This document shows, in pieces, positions 34,922 to 42,637 of a stretch of 64,000 nucleotides of DNA. The number at the start of each line of letters is the position of its first letter. Positions within the stretch are counted from its first letter, which is position 1. Source of the DNA: Desulfobacter vibrioformis DSM 8776 (GTDB lineage: Bacteria; Desulfobacterota; Desulfobacteria; Desulfobacterales; Desulfobacteraceae); contig NZ_JQKJ01000009.1 of assembly GCF_000745975.1 (NCBI RefSeq), positions 1 to 64,000 of the forward strand. Direction: 5' to 3'. The notes below the pieces were generated by a model. The model saw nothing but the letters and a program-made list of their open reading frames with translations, was not told the DNA's origin and did no database searches. A program made the position numbers and the translations under genes.

Positions 34922-35656
34922 ATGAAACTTATTGCCTGTTATTCCAACAAAGGCGGTGTGGGAAAAACCGCTGCCTCGGTCAACCTGGCATATGCCAGTG
35001 CATTAAGCGGCAACCGGACACTTTTGTGCGACCTTGATCCCCAGGGGGCCTCAGGGTTTTATTTCCGTGTGAAGCCGTCCGAAAAACTGAAAAATACAAC
35101 CTTTTTTGAAGATACCAAAAAGTTCACTGATTCCATCAGAGAAAGTGATTTTCACAATCTGGATCTTTTGCCCGCCAACATAAGTTTCAGGGATTTTGAT
35201 ATTTTTCTGTCCCGGATGAAAAAAAGCCGCTCCCGGCTGAACAAGGCGCTGAAGCCGGTTGATGGCGAATATGACATTGTTCTTCTGGACTGCCCCCCCA
35301 ATATCTCCCTGCTTTCGGAAAATGTGTTCAAGGTGGCAGACCGTATTGTGGTGCCTGTGATCCCCACCACATTGTCCCAGAGGACCCTTGAACAACTGTA
35401 TGATTTTTTCAAAAAACAGGGCTATAAATCATCCAAGATCTTCCCGTTTTTTTCCATGGTCCAGCAGAGCAAATCCCTGCACCTTCAAATCATGGAGGAG
35501 ATACGGGCAGGGAATAAACAGGTAATGGAGACCTGGATTCCCTTTTCCACCCATATTGAGCGCATGGGGGTCCACAGGGCACCGGCCCTGGCCTATGCCG
35601 AAAAAGAGGCGGCAGTGGCCGCCTATTCACAATTGTGGCAGGAAGTTCAAAATTAA
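34922..35656 (+). CDS. ParA/MinD-family ATPase
   Basis: 244 aa. The start is the ATG with GGGAGATATTG upstream; a TTG three bases earlier is less likely. The deviant Walker A KGGVGKTAASVNLAYA is at the N-terminus. The signature DLDPQGAS, Walker B IVLLDCPPN and RIVVPVIPTTLSQRTLEQL follow. It is a stand-alone ParA, not the chromosomal Soj: there is no ParB, no origin genes and no parS-like repeat nearby. Such orphan ParAs position cargo such as carboxysomes or chemoreceptors on the nucleoid. The neighbours suggest polyphosphate granules as cargo, which is inference. Confidence 0.88.
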   Translation: MKLIACYSNKGGVGKTAASVNLAYASALSGNRTLLCDLDPQGASGFYFRVKPSEKLKNTTFFEDTKKFTDSIRESDFHNLDLLPANISFRDFDIFLSRMKKSRSRLNKALKPVDGEYDIVLLDCPPNISLLSENVFKVADRIVVPVIPTTLSQRTLEQLYDFFKKQGYKSSKIFPFFSMVQQSKSLHLQIMEEIRAGNKQVMETWIPFSTHIERMGVHRAPALAYAEKEAAVAAYSQLWQEVQN

Positions 35657-35670
35657 GGAAACAGCGTACA

Positions 35671-36138
35671 ATGAAAGAAATAGAACGAAAGTTCCTGCTG
35701 ACAAAGATGCCGGAAATCGCCTTGCAGTCCACCACCTGTATCCGGCAGGGCTATATTTCCAAATCCCGGGATTCCGTTGAGATCAGGCTTCGCCAGAAAG
35801 GCGATGCATTTCTCATGACCTTTAAACGGGGCCAGGGCCTTGTGCGGGATGAAGCGGAAATCAGGATTAATGAAGCGGATTTTAATTATCTGTGGCCGTG
35901 GACCCAGGGGCGTCAGGTGGAAAAACAACGGTCCCAAGCCACCCTTGAAAACGGCCTTATCGTCGAGATTGATGCATTTTCAGGCGCGCTGGCAGGTCTT
36001 TTTCTGTGCGAGGTGGAATTTTGTGACCCAGCCCAGGCCAGGGCGTTTGTTCCGCCCCAATGGTTTGGGGCGGATGTGACTGAAGACAGCCGGTATAAAA
36101 ATAAAAGCCTTGCCGAAAACGGGATTCCCGAAAATTAA
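35671..36138 (+). CDS. CYTH-domain triphosphate-tunnel protein
   Basis: 155 aa from the chosen ATG (MKEIERKFLLTKMPE); the frame is open 12 codons further back. The ExExK signature is EIERKF. Other CYTH strands are IRQGYISKS, EIRLRQKGDAFLMTFKRGQG, and EAEIRINEADFNYLW then CEVEFCDP. These line a tunnel that binds triphosphates and metal, as in short inorganic triphosphatases or adenylate cyclases. Context (CHAD, Ppx) supports a tri- or polyphosphate substrate. It ends the operon 15 bases before a convergent reductase gene. Confidence 0.88.
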   Translation: MKEIERKFLLTKMPEIALQSTTCIRQGYISKSRDSVEIRLRQKGDAFLMTFKRGQGLVRDEAEIRINEADFNYLWPWTQGRQVEKQRSQATLENGLIVEIDAFSGALAGLFLCEVEFCDPAQARAFVPPQWFGADVTEDSRYKNKSLAENGIPEN

Positions 36139-36153
36139 GCCCCAAAGCTAAAC

Positions 36154-36720
36154 CTAAATTTGCCCCGTGAGTTTACGGGCAAATTCACACGCCTGGTTTT
36201 TTACGGAATCATCCATCTGATCCGGGGTTGAACATCCCCCCACAAACAGTTCTGCGGCATTGACCGATTTATGGTATTTCTGCATCCTGCCGAATGCGGT
36301 GAATGCTTCTGCAGCATTATTGTCAAAAGGCCCGGCACCTGTCATCAAAAGCCCCTGGCGCTGGCCTTCCACAAGAGAGATATGTTCAGGTGCAGTGGCA
36401 TACAGACTGTAAGTGCGGTCGATCACGGATTTAAGCTGGGCGTTCACGCCCCAGAAATATAAGGGGGAGGAAAAGACAACAGCCTGGGACTTAATCATTT
36501 TTTCCATGATTTCAGGCATATCATCCGTTTGGATACACCCAGGGGCATCCATTGTCTGTTTGCATTTTGCACAGCCCATACACCCTTTAAGATTTTTTGA
36601 ATGCAGGTAAACGGTTTCCAGATCATGGCCAAGACGGATGAGTTCCTCTTTTACCCATTCCAGCACCTTTGCCGTGTTGCCATTTTTTTTGGCGCCTCCC
36701 TGCAGCAGCAGTATTTTCAT
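36154..36720 (-). CDS. NAD(P)H-dependent FMN reductase / flavodoxin-fold iron-sulfur flavoprotein
   Basis: 188 aa with a flavodoxin-like fold: N-terminal KILLLQGGAKKNGNTAKVLEW (FMN phosphate site), then CMGCAKCKQTMDAPGC at about residue 47. The compact cysteine motif (CxxCxxC...C) is the cluster-binding site of iron-sulfur flavoproteins. VVFSSPLYFWGVNAQLKSVID follows, typical of the FMN_red family. The likely role is electron transfer or multimeric flavin reductase in anaerobic redox. It is convergent with the CYTH gene. Confidence 0.85.
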   Translation of the reverse strand: MKILLLQGGAKKNGNTAKVLEWVKEELIRLGHDLETVYLHSKNLKGCMGCAKCKQTMDAPGCIQTDDMPEIMEKMIKSQAVVFSSPLYFWGVNAQLKSVIDRTYSLYATAPEHISLVEGQRQGLLMTGAGPFDNNAAEAFTAFGRMQKYHKSVNAAELFVGGCSTPDQMDDSVKNQACEFARKLTGQI

Positions 36721-37003
36721 TTGTATCTCCTTATTTGTGGACGGACATTCGGTATTGTTTTCGTATCACAAATTAGATCAATAACAGAACTTGTCAATTC
36801 CAATCTTAAAAATTTGGCAGGACAAAGGATTTGAAAAATAGGTCTAAAAGAATTATTATAATCAGCAATATTGTTTTTTAGCCTTTCCCTTCTCATTCCT
36901 GTACAGGGAAAATCACCAAGGAGTAAAAAGGCTTCCAACATACCGAAAATTAAGTCATCGTTCATCATTTTATTATGCCATACAGATAACACAAGGGGCG
37001 TCC

Positions 37004-38704
37004 ATGAAAACTGATGTAACATTAAAAATTGCAGGCGCGGCAGGGCAGGGCATTCAAACCATTGGAGACCTGCTCTCCGAAGTGTGTCACCAAAGCGGTT
37101 TGTTTATCTTCTCTGTGGATGATTTTGAATCAAGGGTCAGGGGGGGGCACAATTTTAACCTGCTGCGGATCAGCGACAAGGAACTTGCCGCTCCCGGCAA
37201 CAGGCTTGATATCCTTGTCTGCATTAACGAGAACGCCTATGATTTGCATAAAGAAGAGTTGCGATCCGGCGGCATTGCCATTGTCAACGCAGAGAAACCC
37301 GGGACAAGAAATAAGACACGCTTTGAAATCCCTTTGAAAAAATTGGCAGAAGAGGCCGGCAATAAAATTACAGCCAATACAGTGGCCGCCGGTGCGGTGC
37401 TGGCCATTCTCGGCACACCCTTCACTCTGCTGGCCGATGTTTTAAAAAATCGGTTTGCCGCCAAGGGCGAGAAAATCGCGACCCTGAATGTAGCAGCGGC
37501 AAAAAAAGGCTTTGATGCAGCCAAAGACTTAAGCCGGAACACCGGGTTTACATGGGAGGCGAAAAAGAGCCACAATATTGTTCTCAGCGGGGCCCAGGCC
37601 GCAGCCTTAGGCGCACTGGCCGCAGACTGCCGGTTTTTCCCTTTTTACCCCATGAGCCCGGCCACAGGTGTGATCTCCAATGTGATTCCCTATACTGAAA
37701 AACTTTGCGTTGTTGTTGAACAGGCAGAAGATGAGATTGCCGCTGTTATGATGGCCATTGGCGCCTCCTTTGCCGGTGTCCGCGCCATGACCGCAACCTC
37801 GGGCGGCGGCTTTTGTCTCATGACAGAAGGGTTAGGGCTTGCAGCGATGACGGAAACGCCGCTGGTGATCGTCAATGCCCAGCGTCCGGGGCCTGCCACA
37901 GGGCTGCCCACCAGGACCGGCCAGGCAGATCTGCTTTTTTCTATCCATGCCTCCCAGGATGAATTCCCCCGGTTTGTTTTTGCACCGGGAACCCCTGTTG
38001 AGACCTATGAGACCATGAAGCGGGCCTTTCACCTGGCAGAAAAGTACCAGGTCCCGGCCATTGTGCTTCTTGACCAGTTTCTGGCCAACTCCAGGGTGAC
38101 GGAAAAAAACAGTCTCACGGTGGCACCTGACATTGAACGCTTTTATGAACAAAACAACTCTGGAAATGACGACACCCCCTATTTGCGGTATGCCCTGGCA
38201 CAAGACGGTGTCTCTCCACAAAGACTGCCCTGTTCGGGCCCGGGACTTGTCCGGGTCACAGGTAATGAACATGACCCCGAAGGACACATCAGTGAAAATG
38301 CCGCAAACAAAATTGCCATGACCCAAAAGCGGGCTGCAAAGCTGCCTGCCATGATCAAAGAGATGGACCCGCCGCTTCTGGTGAACCCAACGGCCCGGGT
38401 GTTGCTCGTGGGATGGGGATCAACACGGGGAAATATTCTGGAAGCTGTTGAGCGGCTGGGGGACCAAAGCATGGAGATCGGGGCTGTCCTGTTCAAAGAC
38501 CTGTGGCCCATGGACCGTAAAGCGATTGGGAAGGTGCTGGATAATAAGCAGCTGATCATGGTGGAGCAAAATGAATCCAGCCAGTTGGGACGCCTGCTTG
38601 CCCAGGAAGCCGGCATCGTCTCTTTTGACACCATCCTCAAATATGACGGCAGACCTTTTTTCCCGGATTATATTGTTCAAAAGGCAAAGGAGCTTGTGAA
38701 ATAA
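37004..38704 (+). CDS. korA: 2-oxoacid:ferredoxin oxidoreductase, fused gamma-alpha subunit
   Basis: 566 aa. The N-terminal gamma domain (about 1-185) has AGAAGQGIQTIGDLLSEV and FESRVRGGHNFNLLRIS. The alpha (pyrimidine-binding) domain (about 190-540) includes FFPFYPMSPATGVISNVIP, VEQAEDEIAAVMMAIGASFAG, MTATSGGGFCLMTEGLGLA and NAQRPGPATGLPTRTGQADLL. Such fused subunits occur in KorAB-type enzymes, which make or oxidise 2-oxoglutarate or a related 2-oxoacid with ferredoxin. The beta subunit gene overlaps its stop. The ATG at 37004 has GGGGCGTCC upstream, a weak ribosome-binding site. Confidence 0.9.
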   Translation: MKTDVTLKIAGAAGQGIQTIGDLLSEVCHQSGLFIFSVDDFESRVRGGHNFNLLRISDKELAAPGNRLDILVCINENAYDLHKEELRSGGIAIVNAEKPGTRNKTRFEIPLKKLAEEAGNKITANTVAAGAVLAILGTPFTLLADVLKNRFAAKGEKIATLNVAAAKKGFDAAKDLSRNTGFTWEAKKSHNIVLSGAQAAALGALAADCRFFPFYPMSPATGVISNVIPYTEKLCVVVEQAEDEIAAVMMAIGASFAGVRAMTATSGGGFCLMTEGLGLAAMTETPLVIVNAQRPGPATGLPTRTGQADLLFSIHASQDEFPRFVFAPGTPVETYETMKRAFHLAEKYQVPAIVLLDQFLANSRVTEKNSLTVAPDIERFYEQNNSGNDDTPYLRYALAQDGVSPQRLPCSGPGLVRVTGNEHDPEGHISENAANKIAMTQKRAAKLPAMIKEMDPPLLVNPTARVLLVGWGSTRGNILEAVERLGDQSMEIGAVLFKDLWPMDRKAIGKVLDNKQLIMVEQNESSQLGRLLAQEAGIVSFDTILKYDGRPFFPDYIVQKAKELVK

Positions 38705-39561
38705 TGATTACCTCAAAAGAGTTTAACTGCAATTATGAAAATAAATGGTGCCCGGGATGCGGTAATTTCCAGATCCTTGCCGCTATGAAAAATGCCTTTG
38801 CCCAACAGCAGATTCCGCCTGAAAAGCTCACACTGATTTCAGGTATCGGCCAGGCCGGAAAAACACCGCATTTTCTCAAATGCAATATGTTCCATGGGCT
38901 TCACGGCAGAGCGCTTCCCCTTGCAACCGGGACAAAGATTGCCAATAACGATCTTACGGTTGTCGTAAACTGCGGGGATGGCGACTGCTATGGCGAAGGC
39001 GGCAATCACTTTCTTGCGGCAATCAGGCGAAATATCGATATGACGCTTCTGGTGCACAATAACCAGATTTACGGGCTGACCAAGGGCCAGGCATCTCCCA
39101 CGTCAAGCCTGGGGATGGTCACAAAACTGCAGAACAGCGGTACCCCCTCATCTCAATTTTCCGCCCTGGTCATTGCGCTGGCTGCCGGGGCCGGATTTGT
39201 GGCACGGGGGCTGTCGGCAGAGTCCGGGCATTTAACGGAACTGATCGTCAAAGCCATGAACTACAAAGGCTTTGCTTTGGTGGACATTTTACAGCCCTGT
39301 GTGTCCTTTAATAAAATAAACACCTTAAGCTGGTATAAGGAGCGGGCTTACAAACTGGCAGATACGGATCATGACCCCCGGGATCTTGCAAAGGCGTTTA
39401 ATCTGGCCCAGGAGTGGGAAAAAAGCCTTCCTTTAGGCGTGTTGTATGAGGCGGCCGGCACACCATTCCACGAACGGGTTCCCAATCTTAAGGCCAACGC
39501 CCTTGCCTCACATAATTATGACAGCAAACTTTTAACAGACGTGCTTTTACAAAACCTATAG
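38704..39561 (+). CDS. korB: 2-oxoacid:ferredoxin oxidoreductase, beta subunit (TPP-binding)
   Basis: 285 aa, the TPP-binding subunit. KWCPGCGNFQILAAMKNAF at the start carries the CxxC cluster ligands. TPP motif GDGDCYGEGGNHFLAAIRRN then VHNNQIYGLTKGQASPTSS. VDILQPCVSFNK near the C-terminus holds a further Cys ligand. It has no ferredoxin-like domain of its own, so an external ferredoxin must accept electrons. Translationally coupled to the alpha subunit (TAATGA). Confidence 0.9.
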   Translation: MITSKEFNCNYENKWCPGCGNFQILAAMKNAFAQQQIPPEKLTLISGIGQAGKTPHFLKCNMFHGLHGRALPLATGTKIANNDLTVVVNCGDGDCYGEGGNHFLAAIRRNIDMTLLVHNNQIYGLTKGQASPTSSLGMVTKLQNSGTPSSQFSALVIALAAGAGFVARGLSAESGHLTELIVKAMNYKGFALVDILQPCVSFNKINTLSWYKERAYKLADTDHDPRDLAKAFNLAQEWEKSLPLGVLYEAAGTPFHERVPNLKANALASHNYDSKLLTDVLLQNL

Positions 39562-39583
39562 TAAAACAGGAGACATCATTTAT

Positions 39584-40735
39584 ATGACTATCTGGCAATG
39601 CACCATGTGTTCTACGACCATGGACCAGGAAGAACTGCCTGGGCAGTGCAGCTTTTGCGGGGCTGACAATCGCGTTATTCTTGATCAGGAAATAGTTCCC
39701 CAAACCCTTGAAGCGGTCCGGGACAGGGCAAGGAAAAACCTCAAAGGATTTTGTGCGGCCTACCCCGCCTGTGACGGCAACTTTGATAAAATCTGCCAGA
39801 AAGAGGCCTATGGCAAACCCATTGGATTCGGAGGTGCCGGTGCAGGCTTTTCCTTCCGGGCAAATGTTGCGGCCCTTGAGGCTGTGCGCCTGAAATTGCG
39901 GGTGGTGGGAGAACATACCGAACCTGATACCGCCTGCTCATTTTTAGGCACAAAACTTGATTTTCCGGTCATGGGTGCTTCCACGGCAGGTGCCGAGCGC
40001 TACGGCAATGCCATAAAAGAAGAAGATTTCTGCAGGGCCGTGATCCGGGGCTGTAAAGAGGCCGGCACCATGGGCTGGCGGGGAGATACGTTTTTTTATA
40101 CCCCCGATGATAACCCGGCGCTTCGGGCCATAAAAAAAGAAGGTGTGCCAGCCGTTCCCATCTTTAAACCCAGGTCCCAGGATGTGCTCAAACAGCTCAT
40201 CCACACGGCCGAAGAGCTGGGATGTCCTGCGGTTGGTGTGGATCTTGACGGATGCGGGTCCACCATTATGGCCCTGCATAACCAGCCGGTATTCCGCAAA
40301 AGCGTAAAGGATATCAAAGAGCTGGTCCAGGCCACTTCTTTACCCTTTATTGCCAAAGGAATTATGACGGTGGAGGATGCCCTGAGCTGTGCGGATGCCG
40401 GGGTCAAGGTGGTCAGTGTCTCAAATCACGGCGGCCGGGTCCTTGATGCAACGCCCGGGACGGCAGAAGTGCTGCCGGATATTGCCAAACACCTGAAAGG
40501 CCGGATCATCATCACTGCAGACGGTGGGGTCAGGACCGGCTATGACGTGCTCAAGATGCTGGCACTGGGTGCGGACTTTGTTCTTCTTGGCAGGGATGTG
40601 ATCCGGGCGGCCGTGGGTGCAGGTTCCCTGGGCGTCAGAATACACATGGAACATATTCAAAAAATATTGAAAAAAGCCATGTTCATGACCGGGGTCAGCA
40701 CCATCTCCGATATTGATTCATCCATACTGTACTGA
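39584..40735 (+). CDS. FMN-dependent alpha-hydroxy-acid-oxidase-like enzyme with rubredoxin-like N-terminus
   Basis: 383 aa. The N-terminal 30 residues form a small rubredoxin-type knuckle (WQCTMCSTTM...GQCSFCGAD, two CxxC pairs). The rest is an FMN TIM barrel of the alpha-hydroxy-acid dehydrogenase type: FPVMGASTAGAERYG, PFIAKGIMTVEDALSCADAG, VSNHGGRVLDATPG (catalytic His and FMN), ITADGGVRTGYDVLKMLALGADFVLLGRD. It lies 22 bases after korB, probably in the same operon. It may oxidise a 2-hydroxy acid to the 2-oxoacid substrate of the adjacent ferredoxin enzyme, passing electrons through the knuckle. This is inference. Confidence 0.82.
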   Translation: MTIWQCTMCSTTMDQEELPGQCSFCGADNRVILDQEIVPQTLEAVRDRARKNLKGFCAAYPACDGNFDKICQKEAYGKPIGFGGAGAGFSFRANVAALEAVRLKLRVVGEHTEPDTACSFLGTKLDFPVMGASTAGAERYGNAIKEEDFCRAVIRGCKEAGTMGWRGDTFFYTPDDNPALRAIKKEGVPAVPIFKPRSQDVLKQLIHTAEELGCPAVGVDLDGCGSTIMALHNQPVFRKSVKDIKELVQATSLPFIAKGIMTVEDALSCADAGVKVVSVSNHGGRVLDATPGTAEVLPDIAKHLKGRIIITADGGVRTGYDVLKMLALGADFVLLGRDVIRAAVGAGSLGVRIHMEHIQKILKKAMFMTGVSTISDIDSSILY

Positions 40736-40782
40736 TCAAAATTACCATTTATTTCAGGCCCTTTGGACGGTAATCGTATTAA

Positions 40783-41967
40783 TTAATCCGAACGAAGGGC
40801 CAGGATGGGGCTGAGCCTGGCTGCCTGCCTGGCCGGATAAATGCCGAAAAAGACGCCTACGGCCACGGCCACGGCAACCCCCAGGCCAATGGAGTTGTAG
40901 GACACGGCAAACTGCCATTTGGCATAGTAGGAGATGATCCACGAGGCCCCAACGCCGATGGCGATCCCCATGAAGCCCCCAACGATGCAGAGCAGGACAG
41001 ACTCCACCAGGAACTGGAAGAGGATATCCCCTTCCCTGGCACCCAGTGCCCGGCGGATGCCGATCTCCTTGGTCCGCTCTGCCACCGAGACCAGCATGAC
41101 GTTCATGACCCCGATGCCGCCGACCACAAGGGAGATGGACCCGATGGTCCCCAGAAGCAGGGTGAACAGCTTCATCTGCTTCTGCATCTGGGCGATCAGT
41201 TCCTCGGCGGTTCTCACTTTCATGCCATTCAAGTTCTGCTGGGACAGATAGGCGTTCACCTCGGATTCGATCTGATCCCGGGCCGCATTGTCCCTGGACC
41301 GGGCAATGATATTTCGGATGGCAGCTTCCCTGTCCAGGCGCTGCAGGGTGGAAAGGGGAAGCATGATCCCCTCGTTAATTTCATAGGGACGCATTCCGCC
41401 CATGGGCGCTTCCCTGATTTTTCCGATGATGGTCATCTGCTTTTCTTTAAAAAAAATCCGGGTCCCCACAGGATCATACACCCCCTGGGCAGCCAGTTTA
41501 TCCGCGACCTTCTGTCCGATGACGCAGTAAAACATGTGCCGGTCCAGTTCATGGATAAATCGGCCCGAATCAATATTCAGCTTGTTGATGGTTAAAAAGG
41601 AGGGCGTCACGCCCAGGGCTGGGATATTATCCTTTTTCCCCTTGAATTTAAACTGGGCATAGGTAGACGCATAGGGTGAAGCAACCCTGATGGATGGGCA
41701 ATGGCCAGGGATGGCCATGGCCGTTTGAATATTCAGTTTTTTGTTTTTTTTTGAATTGTCGGCGGAAAACTCCTCTGAAATGGTGATCACATCTGTGCCC
41801 ATCTCCATGAACTGCCGCAGGGCCTCCTTCTGGACGATGGAGCCCACGGAAACCATGGCAATGACAGATCCGATCCCCACCACAATGCCGATCAATGCCA
41901 GGATGGACCGCTGCTTGGCCGAGACCAGGCTGTTGACCGCTTCAATGATATTGGGTTTAATGATCAT
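40783..41967 (-). CDS. MacB-type ABC transporter permease
   Basis: 394 aa. The N-terminal helix and periplasmic MacB_PCD domain are followed by three C-terminal FtsX-type helices. IVVGIGSVIAMVSVGSIVQKE, QMKLFTLLLGTIGSISLVVGGIGVMNVMLVSVAERTKEIGIRRALG (split) and VGVFFGIYPARQAARLSPI mark the family. The ATPase is a separate gene upstream that overlaps its start. It is last in a minus-strand TolC-adaptor-ATPase-permease operon, a full tripartite exporter. Cargo is unknown. Confidence 0.88.
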   Translation of the reverse strand: MIIKPNIIEAVNSLVSAKQRSILALIGIVVGIGSVIAMVSVGSIVQKEALRQFMEMGTDVITISEEFSADNSKKNKKLNIQTAMAIPGHCPSIRVASPYASTYAQFKFKGKKDNIPALGVTPSFLTINKLNIDSGRFIHELDRHMFYCVIGQKVADKLAAQGVYDPVGTRIFFKEKQMTIIGKIREAPMGGMRPYEINEGIMLPLSTLQRLDREAAIRNIIARSRDNAARDQIESEVNAYLSQQNLNGMKVRTAEELIAQMQKQMKLFTLLLGTIGSISLVVGGIGVMNVMLVSVAERTKEIGIRRALGAREGDILFQFLVESVLLCIVGGFMGIAIGVGASWIISYYAKWQFAVSYNSIGLGVAVAVAVGVFFGIYPARQAARLSPILALRSD

Positions 41968-42637
41968 GGATCACTCCGTCGTGCATTCTGACAAAGCTGC
42001 TGCACTGCCTGGCAATGGCCATGTCATGGGTAATGACAAAAATAGTAATTCCTTCTTCCCTGTTCAGGCGGATAAATAGATCCATGATTTCCTGCCCGAC
42101 CCTGGTGTCCAGGGCGCCTGTGGGCTCGTCAGCCAGGATGATGGCAGGGTTTCCCACCAGGGCCCGGGCAATGGCCACCCGCTGCTGCTGGCCCCCGGAA
42201 AGTTCCGTGGGCCGGTGGTGTTCCCGCTCCAGCATCCCCACCTTTTCAAGGACCGCCCTGGCAGCCTGGTGCCGCTCTTTTTCCCCCACCCCCCGGTAAA
42301 CCAGGGGCAGGGCGACATTCTGGAGGGCGGTCAGCTTGGTCAACAGGTTGAACTGCTGAAACACAAATCCGATCTGACGGTTCCGGATCTCGGACAGATC
42401 CTTGTCATTCATGGCGGCCACAGCTTTGCCGTTCAGGGTATAGGTCCCTGAGGTGGGCTGGTCCAAAAGCCCGATGATGTTCATGAGGGTGGATTTGCCG
42501 CAGCCGGACTGGCCGACGATGGCCATGAGCTGGCCCTGGCCGATGGTCAGGCTGGCCCCTTTGAGTACCTCCACCGTGACCGGCCCCATCTGAAAAGACT
42601 TATGGATATTTTCAAGCTGAATCATGACTTGCCTCAC
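41957..42637 (-). CDS. MacB/LolD-type ABC transporter ATPase
   Basis: 226 aa. The Walker A VGQSGCGKST, Q-loop GFVFQQFNLL, signature LSGGQQQRVAIARAL and Walker B IILADEPTGALD are all intact. Size fits the stand-alone ATPase of a MacB-like exporter. The stop overlaps the permease start (11 bases), and the start overlaps the adaptor stop (4 bases), so all are translationally coupled. Confidence 0.92.
   Translation of the reverse strand: MRQVMIQLENIHKSFQMGPVTVEVLKGASLTIGQGQLMAIVGQSGCGKSTLMNIIGLLDQPTSGTYTLNGKAVAAMNDKDLSEIRNRQIGFVFQQFNLLTKLTALQNVALPLVYRGVGEKERHQAARAVLEKVGMLEREHHRPTELSGGQQQRVAIARALVGNPAIILADEPTGALDTRVGQEIMDLFIRLNREEGITIFVITHDMAIARQCSSFVRMHDGVIHDH

Noticed and set aside
34922-35656. 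ParA considered as the chromosome-partitioning Soj near the origin
   Set aside because: No ParB, gidAB, dnaA or parS-like sites nearby; neighbours are polyphosphate-related.
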